From the NCBI GenBank assembly GCA_913060475.1, contig CAJXSD010000019.1:1-48479 (forward strand): a DNA stretch of 48,479 bases. The letters run 5' to 3'. Every line of letters starts with the position of its first letter. Positions within the stretch are counted from its first letter, which is position 1. This document shows positions 1-8,876 of this stretch, piece by piece. A program made the position numbers and the translations under genes. Below the pieces are notes generated by a model. It had not been told where the DNA came from, did not search any database, and saw only the letters and a program-made list of their open reading frames with translations. The stretch comes from an uncultured Paracoccaceae bacterium. Its GTDB lineage: Bacteria; Pseudomonadota; Alphaproteobacteria; Rhodobacterales; Rhodobacteraceae.

Positions 1-2
1 AT

Positions 3-830
3 GTGACCGACCAACAGCGGGACCATTTGCACCAAGCCCTACGGGACGCCATTCATAACGCTGAACATTGGTCATCTGAATCGCCCTATATGGTCGACAA
101 ACTGCCGCAGTTGCGGCGTGATTTGGCGGCTGTGTCGGTGTTTTTAGACACTTGGCCAACTACACAAACGGCCCGCCCTTGGGATGATCTGTGGCGCTGG
201 GCCAGCGACCATTTATCCTGCGAAGGACAAGAGGCGGTTTTGTCCCTGATGCTAGAGCCGCATGGCGATGTGGTCGATGGTCTAGCCGACTGCCTCAGCT
301 TTCCCGAAACTGTGGCCCCTGCGATCCAAGGGACCCAAACGGTTCAGCAGTTACGCGACATAATTGCGTCGGCCTATGACTGGGCCTTGGCCTATGATTT
401 CAAAGCGCAATCGGGGACGGCGCGGTTTTGGTATGTGTCCGAGGAAAAATTGGAACCCCGACTAGGGTCCCGTCATACCGAGGATGGCAGCGACCGCGAA
501 AACCCGTTGGGAATTGCGTGGCAGGTGTCGCAATTGTGGGATCAGCTGTGCGACATGCCCGCATCGCTGAGTATTGCCGAAGTTCTGTTATCCCATCCGC
601 AGCACCGTCAAATCGTGCGCCGTATTCAATCGGTTCAGGGCTGTGACTATGGTGAAATTCGCGAAAATCTGTTGGCGGATGACATTTTACCGATTGATAT
701 GATGCGCTACAAATTGGCCTATTTCGGGGCCAGCCGATTTGATCCGCGATCTGATAAATGGGTCCGGATCAGTTTGTTTGCTGGGCTGCCTTATCCAACT
801 GATATTGGAAATTTTGATGTGCGGCTCTGA
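3..830 (+). CDS. Hypothetical protein, 275 aa, unrecognised
   Basis: An open frame of 275 codons beginning with GTG at base 3. The protein is acidic and tryptophan-rich, has no signal peptide or membrane span, and I do not recognise a family. Because the window starts here, the true start could lie upstream and the gene may be cut. An ATG at base 1 in another frame is followed directly by TGA, so an upstream gene might end here. The 3' end overlaps the following DUF3726-like gene by 14 bp in the same direction, which suggests translational coupling and a shared role. It lies outside the photosynthesis operons and I infer no link to phototrophy. Confidence 0.65.
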   Translation: MTDQQRDHLHQALRDAIHNAEHWSSESPYMVDKLPQLRRDLAAVSVFLDTWPTTQTARPWDDLWRWASDHLSCEGQEAVLSLMLEPHGDVVDGLADCLSFPETVAPAIQGTQTVQQLRDIIASAYDWALAYDFKAQSGTARFWYVSEEKLEPRLGSRHTEDGSDRENPLGIAWQVSQLWDQLCDMPASLSIAEVLLSHPQHRQIVRRIQSVQGCDYGEIRENLLADDILPIDMMRYKLAYFGASRFDPRSDKWVRISLFAGLPYPTDIGNFDVRL

Positions 831-1449
831 TCCAATTTTACTCAGTCAAAATGAATGGGCCAGTCTGGGCGAAAAGGCCGCGCGCGGTGCGGGCTATGAT
901 TGGGGTCATGCCGAGGAATTCGGCTGGGCTTTGGCCGAATTGGCCGCAATGGGTGTCGATGCCTCGTCCGCCTTGTGTGATCTATTGGCCGCCTATGAAC
1001 AGGGGACCATCACTGTACCCCGCCAAATCGCGGACCTTGGCGATAATGCGGATCGCGATCCGCTGTGCCCGGTTTGTGCTGGCGCGGCGCTGTGCGATTT
1101 GGCGCAGACTGCGGTGCATGATGGGCATCGGGCGCTGGGCGTGGTTCATGCGCCTGTGTTCTTGTTGCCCTTTGCCGCGCGTTTGTCGCGGCAGTTGGGG
1201 GCCGCGGTGCGGGTGTATCATGGGGCACTGCCCGTGACCGTTGATGCCCCCATGATGGCGCAGGGCACCCTGCGTCTGGAATTGACCAATTGCGAACCAT
1301 TCGATGGGGTCACGCCGCCTTGGACGCGTATTCCCATTGATCCTATGGCGTTTGATCAGCTTAAGGCCTATGGTCTGCGCACGACCGTTCCCGCAACAGA
1401 ACAATCACGCACAGCGGGCGCAGGCGCGGGATTAAACGACAACGATTAA
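817..1449 (+). CDS. DUF3726-like protein, 210 aa
   Basis: The N-terminus (LSQNEWASLGEKAARGAGY, then a WG-AEE pattern) resembles my memory of the DUF3726 family, a soluble proteobacterial family of unknown function; this is recall, not a search. The frame is open from 739, but I chose the ATG at 817 because the conserved-looking part starts right after it and it gives a short 14-bp overlap with the upstream gene. A CPVC pair at about residues 85-88 and further cysteines could bind metal, but nothing shows this. The stop is 1 bp from the convergent photolyase stop. No membrane segments. Confidence 0.6.
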   Translation: MCGSDPILLSQNEWASLGEKAARGAGYDWGHAEEFGWALAELAAMGVDASSALCDLLAAYEQGTITVPRQIADLGDNADRDPLCPVCAGAALCDLAQTAVHDGHRALGVVHAPVFLLPFAARLSRQLGAAVRVYHGALPVTVDAPMMAQGTLRLELTNCEPFDGVTPPWTRIPIDPMAFDQLKAYGLRTTVPATEQSRTAGAGAGLNDND

Positions 1450-1450
1450 A

Positions 1451-2953
1451 TCAGAACAGGTCCAGCTGACGCGGGTCTGATTTCTGTTTTTTCGGCTTGG
1501 CTGGGCGGCGATCTGGTGAATTGCGGCTGGCGTGTCGGATCAGGATGGACCGCGTGCTGGGATCGTTTTGATAGGACTTTTTCAAATGGTGTATCGTGTC
1601 GGCGGCAAATTTGCGCGCCTGTTTTTCGTCCACAATGGGCAAAACATAGCCATCCGGAAAATCAGGATAAAGCCAGGGTTCATGGATATGTTCGTCGCGA
1701 ACCTGTGCCAGTTCCGGGACCCATTTGCGAATGAACTGGCCTTTGGGGTCTTGGTCCTGGCTTTGTTTGATGGGATTGTAAATGCGGATGGTATTGATCC
1801 CCGTGGTGCCAGATTGCATTTGCACCTGACTGTAATGAATGCCGGGTTCATAATCCAGAAATTGCCGCGCCAAATGGTGCGATGTGGCCCGCCAGTCCAG
1901 CCAAAGGTGATAACTGGCAAAGCTGACCAACATTGCACGCATCCGAAAATTCAGCCACCCCGTTTCATTAAGATACCGCATACAGGCATCGATAAACGGA
2001 TAGCCCGTGCGCCCCGTGGCCCAAGCCGTGAAATGGGGATGTTCGGGCCCGTGCCGATCCAATCCGCGAAAGGCAGGGTGCAGATTGGTGGTTTCGATAT
2101 TTGGCTGATCCTCTAGTTTTTGAATGAAATGGCAATGCCAATGCAGGCGACTGTAAAAACTGTCGATTGATTTCGCATGCTGCGGGTCGATGTCACGGAT
2201 GTGACGCCGCGCCTGTGTTGTGGCCTGCGCCACCTGGCGGATTGACAGCGTGCCAAAGGCCAGATAGGCCGACAGTCGTGAACAGCTGTGGTCTGCGGTG
2301 CGGGGGGATGACATTTCATATCGATACTGCCGCCCCCGCTGGGTCAGAAAACTGTTCAATGTGTCCTGTGCGGCGTGGCGCCCCGCAATTTGGTGCGTGG
2401 TGGGTTGGGTGGTGTCTAACTCCAAAACGGTGGCCTTGGGCATTTTGTCCGATGGCAAGGTGGGGCCAGACAGGGTGTGTGGGGGTGCGATCACGGGGGC
2501 GGACATGGTTGTATGCCATGATCTGGCCCAACCGTCGCGCGATTTCAATCGCCGCACCACGCCGTTGCGCACCGGTTCATGCCATGTGATATTGTGGTGT
2601 TTGCACCAATCCAGCACCCGTTTATCGCGGGCATAGGTCCACATGTTCCAGGTTTCTTGGTGGGAATAGAGCGCGGCGATTGGATGGGCTTGGCGCAGGG
2701 CCTCTAGCACGGTGATCGCATCGCCCACACGCACCACCAGCGGTGCGCCCAGACGGGACAGTTCAACATTCAGATCGCGCAGGCTGTGATACAAAAAATC
2801 ATATTGGCGATAACTGACATCGGGTTGCGCCCATAGGTCGGGTTCCATGATATACAGTGGCACAACAGGACCAGAGCGCGCCGCCTGTGATAGGGCGGCG
2901 TTGTCATGGATGCTAAGATCACGTTTGAACCATATGATATGGACGGGTGTCAT
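1451..2953 (-). CDS. Cryptochrome/photolyase-family DNA photolyase
   Basis: A 500-residue flavoprotein of the DNA photolyase/cryptochrome family. The N-terminus (HIIWFKRDLSIHDNAAL) is the Rossmann-like photolyase domain. The C-terminal half has the FAD-domain signature TGYPFIDACMRYLNETGW followed by NFRMRAMLVSF, and later DYEPGIHYSQ. Known role of the family: light-driven repair of UV-induced pyrimidine dimers, or blue-light sensing; repair is the more likely role here. After the FAD domain comes a basic Pro/Lys/Arg-rich tail ending exactly in QLDLF, a beta-sliding-clamp binding type motif (see findings). It lies 78 bp downstream of dxs on the same strand. An AGGA ribosome site precedes the ATG. 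It is not the iron-sulfur CryB/FeS-BCP type. Confidence 0.88.
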   Translation of the reverse strand: MTPVHIIWFKRDLSIHDNAALSQAARSGPVVPLYIMEPDLWAQPDVSYRQYDFLYHSLRDLNVELSRLGAPLVVRVGDAITVLEALRQAHPIAALYSHQETWNMWTYARDKRVLDWCKHHNITWHEPVRNGVVRRLKSRDGWARSWHTTMSAPVIAPPHTLSGPTLPSDKMPKATVLELDTTQPTTHQIAGRHAAQDTLNSFLTQRGRQYRYEMSSPRTADHSCSRLSAYLAFGTLSIRQVAQATTQARRHIRDIDPQHAKSIDSFYSRLHWHCHFIQKLEDQPNIETTNLHPAFRGLDRHGPEHPHFTAWATGRTGYPFIDACMRYLNETGWLNFRMRAMLVSFASYHLWLDWRATSHHLARQFLDYEPGIHYSQVQMQSGTTGINTIRIYNPIKQSQDQDPKGQFIRKWVPELAQVRDEHIHEPWLYPDFPDGYVLPIVDEKQARKFAADTIHHLKKSYQNDPSTRSILIRHASRNSPDRRPAKPKKQKSDPRQLDLF

Positions 2954-3031
2954 GTCCTGCGCGTGTGTGTTTTGGGTTTTGGTTTTTACACACTTAGTCT
3001 AACACCCCCCTTAGAAAAGGTTTAGTGTGTC

Positions 3032-4972
3032 CTATCCCGCATCCTGTCTGCCCTGATTGGCGCGATTATGTGAGTGCCGCGCCAAAAACAGGGATTGCAG
3101 CCGATCGCTGATTTGTGCCGCCGACATGCCTGCGTTGTGATACATTTCCTCTGCACTGCCTTGGTCGATGAACCGGTTGGGCAGGGTCATGGGGAACAAT
3201 GTCGCTTGGCCTAGTTGATTGCTGTGGGCCAGATATTCCAACACCGCCGCGCCAAAGCCGCCGCTGCCCCCCTGTTCCAATGTCATCACAACCTGATGCG
3301 TTTGAACCAACCGATCAATCAATTCGGTATCCAAGGGTTTGGCAAATCGCGCGTCCGCGATGGTCACGGAAATACCCTGTTCGGCCAGCATAACCTTGGC
3401 CTGTTCCGCTTGGTCCAAATGCGCGCCTAGGGACAGGATGGCGACATCATCGCCATGGGACAGGATGCGCCCCTTGCCGATGGGCAGAACGCTGCCTTTT
3501 TCGGGTAATTCACAGCCACGTCCCGATCCGCGTGGGTACCGAAAAGCGATGGGTCCATCATCATAGGCGGCGGCCGTTGCCACCATGTGCATCAATTCGG
3601 CTTCGTCCGCGGCGGCCATGACCACAAATCCGGGCAGGGGGATCAGATAGGATATATCGAAACTGCCCGCATGGGTGGCGCCATCGGCCCCGACCAGCCC
3701 CGCGCGGTCAATGGCGAACCGAACAGGCAAGCCCTGTAACGCCACATCATGGACGATCTGATCATAACCGCGTTGTAAAAACGTTGAATAAATCGCGCAA
3801 AATGGTTTCAACCCACCTGCCGCCATGCCGGCCGCGAATGTGACGGCATGTTGTTCGGCGATCCCCACATCAAACACGCGGTTGGGGGCAATCTGTTGCA
3901 ATTTATCGACGCCCGTGCCGGATGGCATGGCGGCGGTCACGGCAACCACCCTTGGGTCGGCCTGTGCCTCGGCGACCAATGCCTTGGCAAAGACAGAGGT
4001 ATAGCTGGGCGCATTGGCGGGGGATTTAAATTGATTGCCGGTTTCGACGTCGAATTTTGACACACCGTGATATTTATCGGCGGCGTTTTCTGCGGGGGCG
4101 TACCCCTTGCCCTTGCGGGTTAGGGCGTGGATTAAAACGGGTCCGCGCGACTGTGTGCGGGCGCGGCGCAGGGCAGTCAACAGTTGGCCCATATCATGGC
4201 CGTCGATTGGGCCGATATAGTCGAACCCTAAATCTTCGAACAGGGTCGCTTTGTCTGGGCGGCCCGTCACGATTTCACGCGTGCGTTTTGCCCCCAGTCG
4301 CAGTGGTTTGGGCAGCAGGTTTTCCACGTCTTGGGCCAGATCGTTTAATTTGTGCAGGGGTGTGTTGCCATCCAAGCCCGACAAATATTTCGACATGGCC
4401 CCAACCGGCGGTGCGATGGACATATCGTTGTCATTGAGAACAACAAACAACCGGTTTCCCGCGCTGCCTGCGTTGTTTAATGCCTCATAGGCCATGCCGG
4501 CGGAAATGGATCCATCGCCAATCACAGCCACGGTGTCACCCACATCTTGGCCCAAATCACGCGCTGCGGCAAAGCCGAGGGCGGCGGAAATAGAGGTGGA
4601 ACTATGCGCTGCACCAAAGGGATCATAGGGCGATTCAGATCGTTTTGTGAAACCACTTGGCCCCCCGAGTTGGCGCAGTTTCGTCATTTGGTGGCGGCGG
4701 CCAGTCAATATTTTATGGGGATAACACTGATGCCCCACATCCCAAATAATTTTGTCGCGTGGCGCGTCAAATATGTGGTGCAGCGCGACGGTTAATTCAA
4801 TGACGCCTAAGGATGACCCCAAATGCCCACCCGTTTGGGACACGATTTCGATCACATCATTTCGCAATTCATCCGACAACTGCTGCAATTGCGCAAGAGA
4901 CAGATGTTTCATGTCCTTGGGCGATTTTATTTTTGCCAATACAGGTTTGTGGTTTTGTGATACGATAGGCAT
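3032..4972 (-). CDS. dxs: 1-deoxy-D-xylulose-5-phosphate synthase
   Basis: DXS condenses pyruvate and glyceraldehyde 3-phosphate with thiamine diphosphate, the first step of the MEP isoprenoid pathway that feeds carotenoids and the bacteriochlorophyll tail. The 646-residue length is standard. Visible are [14 protein letters not shown] near the N-terminus, the thiamine-diphosphate motif beginning [14 protein letters not shown], and the transketolase central region ([16 protein letters not shown]). An AAGGATC ribosome site precedes the ATG. It lies downstream of pufC on the same strand, separated by a 156-bp stem-loop region with a terminator, so expression at least partly independent of puf is likely. 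Confidence 0.97.
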   Translation of the reverse strand: MPIVSQNHKPVLAKIKSPKDMKHLSLAQLQQLSDELRNDVIEIVSQTGGHLGSSLGVIELTVALHHIFDAPRDKIIWDVGHQCYPHKILTGRRHQMTKLRQLGGPSGFTKRSESPYDPFGAAHSSTSISAALGFAAARDLGQDVGDTVAVIGDGSISAGMAYEALNNAGSAGNRLFVVLNDNDMSIAPPVGAMSKYLSGLDGNTPLHKLNDLAQDVENLLPKPLRLGAKRTREIVTGRPDKATLFEDLGFDYIGPIDGHDMGQLLTALRRARTQSRGPVLIHALTRKGKGYAPAENAADKYHGVSKFDVETGNQFKSPANAPSYTSVFAKALVAEAQADPRVVAVTAAMPSGTGVDKLQQIAPNRVFDVGIAEQHAVTFAAGMAAGGLKPFCAIYSTFLQRGYDQIVHDVALQGLPVRFAIDRAGLVGADGATHAGSFDISYLIPLPGFVVMAAADEAELMHMVATAAAYDDGPIAFRYPRGSGRGCELPEKGSVLPIGKGRILSHGDDVAILSLGAHLDQAEQAKVMLAEQGISVTIADARFAKPLDTELIDRLVQTHQVVMTLEQGGSGGFGAAVLEYLAHSNQLGQATLFPMTLPNRFIDQGSAEEMYHNAGMSAAQISDRLQSLFLARHSHNRANQGRQDAG

Positions 4973-4989
4973 AGCGGATCCTTTCAGAT

Positions 4990-5024
4990 AAAAAGGGCGC
5001 CATGCCCTGTGCGGACATGGCGCC
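4990..5024 (-). terminator. Probable rho-independent terminator of the puf operon
   Basis: GGCGCCATG (4996-5004) and CATGGCGCC (5016-5024) form a perfect 9-bp stem with an 11-nt loop. Read on the minus strand, the stem is followed by CTTTTTAT. This is a classical intrinsic terminator placed after pufC and just before the dxs ribosome-binding region. Confidence 0.8.
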
Positions 5025-5052
5025 TCCTCCTGCAGCCAACAGGAAGGGAACC

Positions 5053-5125
5053 GGGGCTATGGCAAGCCCCAGAGATCGACCCCCGGGAAAAAGGGTCGAA
5101 CTGTGGACCGTGGGATATCCCACGG
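5053..5125. repeat. Three further stem-loops in the pufC-dxs spacer
   Basis: Three inverted repeats follow one another between the pufC stop and the terminator: a perfect 18-base palindrome CCGTGGGATATCCCACGG (5108-5125) immediately after the pufC stop; TCGACCC/GGGTCGA (5076-5082 and 5093-5099); and GGGGCT/AGCCCC (5053-5058 and 5065-5070). On the puf transcript they would make a structured 3' end, plausibly protecting it from exonucleases. Confidence 0.7.
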
Positions 5126-5128
5126 CCG

Positions 5129-6235
5129 CTATTCATAAACAGGCGCGCCTGTTGTGGCCAATTCTGGCCAGTATTGGATCACATTGCTGCCCTGCAGGGG
5201 TTGTTGATACCCTTTGTGGCATGTTTTGCAGGCCACTTTGGGGGCATCGCCATGCAGTGGGCCTAGACGGTTTTCAGGCAATTCAGGGCCAAGCGGCAAC
5301 AGATAGTCGTTGTTCAGCTCTTGGACCATGGAAATGCCCATGCTGGCCGTGCCCCATTGGGGTGTAACCTGTGATCCGTCATAAAACGCCCGCGTATTGT
5401 GGCACAATACACAGTTGCGACCTAATGAATTGGCAAAGTAATTCATCAACGAATAGGTGCGTTCTGCTTGTTGGATCAATGGATCACCTGGTTGATTGTC
5501 AACACGGCTTTCCAAATCATGAACCGCGATGGTTTCATAATTCACCAAATAGGCCTCAAGCGCGTCAGAGGGCAGGGATGTGTACTGCGACAATGGCGTG
5601 ACACGGTTTTGGACCGCTGGCCAGCCTGCAACAGTTTCGTTCACGGGTGTGACCTTGAACCAAATGTCACTGGGGACATTTTGCCCGCGGTGACAGGTGT
5701 TACAGGTCACGCCAACCTGTTTATTGGCGTTGACGTGACCATCCCAGTTTTCATTGATGTTTTGCGTCATTTCGATCATGCGGCGTGCAACCACTTTGGT
5801 ATAAAGCGTGTCGTCGCCATATGTCTCTGTATCGCCATCGCCATGACAATAGGCGCATCCCTGATCGGGGGCGACCCAGTTGGTCATGGCTGCCATCAGG
5901 CGGTTAAAATTGTCATCCGTCAAATCACCCAAAACTTGGACGTTTTGATAGATATCGCCTGCTAACGCTTCGCCACCTTCGGGGATATAGGGTTCATCTT
6001 CGATCAGATTTGCAATGTCGGGATCCGGCGTTGCCAGATCCGTTTTGAATTCTGTCACAGACATCCCATTTCCGCGTGGGCCGGTTTGCAAACTTTCGGT
6101 TGCAAAGGGCTGGCCATAGCTGATCAGGACTGCGGCTGCGAACACAGCCGCCCCCGCGACCCCCACCAACATGGCGGGGCCATAGACGTTTGTGGGGTTT
6201 TCTTTGTTCCACTTGTCGAACCATTTGGGTAACAT
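5129..6235 (-). CDS. pufC: Reaction-centre tetraheme cytochrome c subunit
   Basis: PufC re-reduces the photo-oxidised special pair from the periplasmic side of the reaction centre. The protein (368 aa) has an N-terminal membrane anchor at about residues 19-41 and four c-type haem motifs, CAYCH, CNTCH, CVLCH and CKTCH. There is no lipobox cysteine near the N-terminus, so it is probably held by an uncleaved signal-anchor. The open frame continues upstream, but I chose the ATG one base after the pufM stop; it is preceded by AGGAGA inside the end of pufM. pufC replaces the pufX found at this place in Rhodobacter. Confidence 0.96.
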   Translation of the reverse strand: MLPKWFDKWNKENPTNVYGPAMLVGVAGAAVFAAAVLISYGQPFATESLQTGPRGNGMSVTEFKTDLATPDPDIANLIEDEPYIPEGGEALAGDIYQNVQVLGDLTDDNFNRLMAAMTNWVAPDQGCAYCHGDGDTETYGDDTLYTKVVARRMIEMTQNINENWDGHVNANKQVGVTCNTCHRGQNVPSDIWFKVTPVNETVAGWPAVQNRVTPLSQYTSLPSDALEAYLVNYETIAVHDLESRVDNQPGDPLIQQAERTYSLMNYFANSLGRNCVLCHNTRAFYDGSQVTPQWGTASMGISMVQELNNDYLLPLGPELPENRLGPLHGDAPKVACKTCHKGYQQPLQGSNVIQYWPELATTGAPVYE

Positions 6236-6236
6236 G

Positions 6237-7223
6237 TTACTTCTCCTGACCGACGAAGGCTTCGTAGGATCCGTAGTTTTCGTATCCGTATGAGCCGTCA
6301 TACATTGGGGCGAAATAATGTTCCTGTGCCCAGATGAACCAGTTGTCCACCACAGTACCAGTTAACAAAATGCCAATTCCGCCAGTGATCGGACAGAGGA
6401 CCGCAAACCACCACGCCCAGCGGTGAATGCCCTCCATCGTTGCGTTAAATCCCATGGTCCAGCGCCAGAACAGAGCCGCACGTTCCGTGGCTGTGCCGCG
6501 ATCATAGATCTGTTCCAATTCACGGTCGCCGCCATAGCGGGTTACCGCCAGAATGGTTGCACCATGCATCGCAAACAACAGAACTGACCCATATAGGAAC
6601 ACGATCGAAAGCGCGTGGAATGGGTTATAGTACAGGTTGCCGTAGCGAATGGAAAACGCGGTGGTCCAGTCCAGGTGCGGGAATATTCCGTATGGGACCG
6701 CTTCGGACCAGCTGCCCATCAGAATGGGACGGATCAGGCCAAGAACCAAGAACAACCAAATTGCAGCAGCAAAGGCCCAGGCCACATGTTTGCCCATTTT
6801 GTGTTGTTGCGCCAAGAGGTAACTGCGCAGCCACCAAGTGCAGACGGAAACCAACAGGAACAGTGAACTGATTATATACCATCCCCCTTGGTCAAGCGGT
6901 GGCATGCGCAGTCCCCATTCTGGCCCGGGTGGTTCCAGTGCCAGCCAGAAAAACTGTCTTAGGAATTCGGGGATCGACCAGCCAACCTGCGCTAGCATGT
7001 TCAGACCCACGATGTTGAACCACAACAGACCTGTTGCCAGTGAAATGACACCTGTCCAGCCCAGATAAACGGGGCCAAGTTGTGCGTTGCCGATCAGTCC
7101 GGCCAATGTTGAAAACCATGGTTTGCCGATGCGTTCGGACATCATGTTGTTTTCGTTGTCGGTCCCCATTTCGGCGGGGCCGCGGACTTGGACTTGGGTT
7201 AATATGTTTTGATATTCAATCAT
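6237..7223 (-). CDS. pufM: Photosynthetic reaction-centre M subunit
   Basis: M is one of the two core membrane subunits that hold the bacteriochlorophyll special pair, bacteriopheophytins and quinones. The chosen start ([18 protein letters not shown]) gives 328 residues and leaves 2 bp to the pufL stop; the open frame extends upstream into pufL. Five hydrophobic helices are visible. The signature [20 protein letters not shown] and the later [11 protein letters not shown] carry the pigment- and iron-ligating histidines. The last codons contain the ribosome site of pufC, so translation of the two is probably coupled. Confidence 0.97.
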   Translation of the reverse strand: MIEYQNILTQVQVRGPAEMGTDNENNMMSERIGKPWFSTLAGLIGNAQLGPVYLGWTGVISLATGLLWFNIVGLNMLAQVGWSIPEFLRQFFWLALEPPGPEWGLRMPPLDQGGWYIISSLFLLVSVCTWWLRSYLLAQQHKMGKHVAWAFAAAIWLFLVLGLIRPILMGSWSEAVPYGIFPHLDWTTAFSIRYGNLYYNPFHALSIVFLYGSVLLFAMHGATILAVTRYGGDRELEQIYDRGTATERAALFWRWTMGFNATMEGIHRWAWWFAVLCPITGGIGILLTGTVVDNWFIWAQEHYFAPMYDGSYGYENYGSYEAFVGQEK

Positions 7224-7225
7224 GG

Positions 7226-8065
7226 TTACATCCCCACTTGGCTTGGCCAAATTGGCAGTTCCAACCACCAATTCCACCATTCAGGCCAGCCTTTGGTCCA
7301 GACGGGGCCAGAAATAATGATACAGACGGCAGAGAAGAATACGGCATTGATTGCCAGCAGAAATCCAAGACGGTGGATCCCCAAGGTGCCAATCGAATAC
7401 CCGATATAGTCACGGAAAAACGTATCTTCGTGATCGGGGCCTAATGCTTCTTCGCCTTTTTCGGGGTTTGCGGCACTTAGGATCAATGCGCCATGCAGCG
7501 CCAGTGCCAGTGTGGTTGTGAAAAACAGCGTCACAGCCAACATATGTGCAGGGTTATAATGGAAATGCAGATAGGCATAACCAGTGTTGGATACCCAATC
7601 AAGGTGACTGAAAATCCCATAGGGGAACCCGTGCCCCCATGCGCCCATTAACAGTGGGCGGAACACCACCAACGTCAGATAGGCCAAAATCGCAAAGCTA
7701 AAGGCAAAGGGAACATGATACCCCATCCCAAGTTTGCGACAAATTTCAACTTCGCGCAGGGCCCAGCTGATAAAGGCACCGGTTGCGCACATTGTAATGA
7801 TCTGCCACAGCCCGCCTTCCATCAGGGGGGCCATGCCTAACCCATAACTTAGGTCAGGGGGGGCGATGTTGATCAGCCAGGGGTTAAATGTCCCTTGCTG
7901 GGATGCGCCCCAGAAAATCAATATGGTTCCTAATAAGGCAAAGAATGCTGTCGTGACCCCGAAGAAACCAACGTAAAATGGTCCTACCCAGAAGTCGAAC
8001 AGATCGCCGCCGATTAACGTCCCGCCTCGGACGCGATATTTTCTTTCGAAACTGAGCAATGCCAT
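7226..8065 (-). CDS. pufL: Photosynthetic reaction-centre L subunit
   Basis: L is the partner of PufM in the reaction-centre core. The protein starts [20 protein letters not shown], a recognisable L-subunit N-terminus, and has 279 residues with five transmembrane helices. The histidine-bearing stretch around [18 protein letters not shown] is present. The open frame continues 90 bases upstream, but the ATG at 8065 has a GGAGAG ribosome site and the conserved start. It is separated from pufA by 141 bp containing stem-loops, as in other puf operons where this sets the LH1:RC mRNA ratio. Confidence 0.97.
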   Translation of the reverse strand: MALLSFERKYRVRGGTLIGGDLFDFWVGPFYVGFFGVTTAFFALLGTILIFWGASQQGTFNPWLINIAPPDLSYGLGMAPLMEGGLWQIITMCATGAFISWALREVEICRKLGMGYHVPFAFSFAILAYLTLVVFRPLLMGAWGHGFPYGIFSHLDWVSNTGYAYLHFHYNPAHMLAVTLFFTTTLALALHGALILSAANPEKGEEALGPDHEDTFFRDYIGYSIGTLGIHRLGFLLAINAVFFSAVCIIISGPVWTKGWPEWWNWWLELPIWPSQVGM

Positions 8066-8119
8066 CTCTTCTCTCCATGTCGTGCGATCGCTGCCGCGAT
8101 CCGCTTGGATGTTTGCAAG

Positions 8120-8153
8120 GGCTGCGGCCGGTTCCGAAAAACCGCCCGTAGCC
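8120..8153 (-). other. Imperfect stem-loop in the pufA-pufL spacer
   Basis: On the minus strand the stretch pairs GGCT-CGG-GGTT with AACC-CCG-AGCC around a TTTCGG loop, with small mismatches. It sits between the pufA-proximal hairpin and the pufL ribosome site. In Rhodobacter, intercistronic puf hairpins stabilise the pufBA mRNA segment; the same role is inferred here. Confidence 0.5.
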
Positions 8154-8184
8154 AAGGTGTGATGAGCACTGGAAAAAATGTGTC

Positions 8185-8208
8185 GTCAAAAACGCGAACA
8201 CGCGCGTT
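8185..8208 (-). terminator. Terminator-like hairpin overlapping the pufA stop
   Basis: AACGCG (8191-8196) and CGCGTT (8203-8208) form a 6-bp stem with a 6-nt loop that includes the pufA stop codon; on the minus strand a run of T follows. It is probably a partial terminator or 3' stabiliser giving more pufBA than pufLMC message. The stem is short, so termination would be incomplete. Confidence 0.5.
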
Positions 8209-8356
8209 ATTGAGCGGCCAATTCAAACCAGTTGTAATGATCTGTGCTTAGCAGAACGAGGTGAATCATTGCTGCTAGCAAAAAGAGGAATACCCCCTGA
8301 GCCACGAACACGCGGCGCGGATCGAAAACGAGCCAGATTTTATAAAATTTAGCCAT
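8207..8356 (-). CDS. pufA: LH1 antenna alpha polypeptide
   Basis: A 49-residue single-span membrane protein that I translated by hand. It begins [20 protein letters not shown], a standard LH1 alpha N-terminus, then a hydrophobic helix with His32 in [12 protein letters not shown], the bacteriochlorophyll ligand, and ends NWFELAAQ. A strong AGGAGGAAG ribosome site precedes the ATG, overlapping the pufB stop region (gap 10 bp). With PufB it forms the LH1 ring around the reaction centre. Confidence 0.97.
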   Translation of the reverse strand: MAKFYKIWLVFDPRRVFVAQGVFLFLLAAMIHLVLLSTDHYNWFELAAQ

Positions 8357-8366
8357 TTCTTCCTCC

Positions 8367-8516
8367 TCAGAACCAAGGACGCCAGATAAACACTGCCAAA
8401 TGGGCGACGATTGCTACTGCTGAAAATAGCCATAGTCCGCTCATATAGACTGAGTGCAGCTCTTGCGCCTGCTCGTCTGTTAATCCTGTGAATGACAGGT
8501 GTGTATTATCAGCCAT
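8367..8516 (-). CDS. pufB: LH1 antenna beta polypeptide
   Basis: A 49-residue single-span protein translated by hand. It has the beta-chain pattern [18 protein letters not shown] (His21), then [12 protein letters not shown] at the C-terminus with His39 as the bacteriochlorophyll ligand. A CCGGAGGAAAG ribosome site lies upstream. It is paired with pufA 10 bp downstream. No pucB-like second beta chain occurs in the window. Confidence 0.97.
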   Translation of the reverse strand: MADNTHLSFTGLTDEQAQELHSVYMSGLWLFSAVAIVAHLAVFIWRPWF

Positions 8517-8636
8517 AAACTTTCCTCCGGAACGTTTCGCTGACGCCGCAGTTCCCCTGGGGCCGGGTCCGGATGGTCAAATCCACCGGGTCCTGTTCTG
8601 TCTGCCGACAGAGCAGATCGTGATCCTCGTGCCAAA
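8517..8636 (-). other. pufQ-pufB intercistronic leader with stem-loops
   Basis: 120 bp without a gene. It holds two small inverted repeats, TCTGTC/GACAGA (8597-8602 and 8607-8612) and a bulged CCGGAT/ATCC-A-CCGG pair (8569-8589), plus the pufB ribosome site. This is the usual place of mRNA processing sites in puf operons; processing here is inference only. Confidence 0.45.
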
Positions 8637-8861
8637 TTAATGGACCGAGAAAATGAGTGGTGTGGTGCGATCCGCTTCGGCCCATGCGCGGGCCAAAGGA
8701 CCATGTAAAAACAGGGTATGTCTGCGGAACACATCCACGGCCCAAGCCACCGTTGTAAACGGGATGGCCAGCACGAAAATCAGGCTGAAATAGAAAATGA
8801 ATTCAGCACTGCGCCGTGTTGGGCTGCGATGTTTGGTTGGGGTTGCGCTGATATCTGTCAT
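8637..8861 (-). CDS. pufQ: PufQ, bacteriochlorophyll/puf assembly protein
   Basis: A 74-residue protein with one transmembrane helix (about residues 20-42, FIFYFSLIFVLAIPFTTVAW) and the C-terminal pattern GPLARAWAEADRTTPLIF typical of PufQ. PufQ is thought to help bacteriochlorophyll synthesis or carriage for puf-encoded complexes. It starts 15 bp after bchZ with an AAGGAGG ribosome site, so it is likely cotranscribed with bchCXYZ as well as with pufBALMC. Confidence 0.88.
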   Translation of the reverse strand: MTDISATPTKHRSPTRRSAEFIFYFSLIFVLAIPFTTVAWAVDVFRRHTLFLHGPLARAWAEADRTTPLIFSVH

Positions 8862-8876
8862 TGCGTCCTCCTTAGG

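Noticed and set aside
1532-2116. A 194-codon plus-strand frame opposite the photolyase
   Set aside because: It is antisense to a well-conserved gene, has no ribosome site and resembles no known protein.
2963-2993. GTGTGT...ACACAC inverted repeat in the photolyase-dxs spacer as a PpsR site
   Set aside because: The gap between TGT (2968) and ACA (2988) is 17 bases, not 12, and the repeat is low complexity.
4973-5128. A pufX gene after pufC
   Set aside because: The 156 bp hold stem-loops and no credible small frame with a single helix and ribosome site; pufC replaces pufX here.
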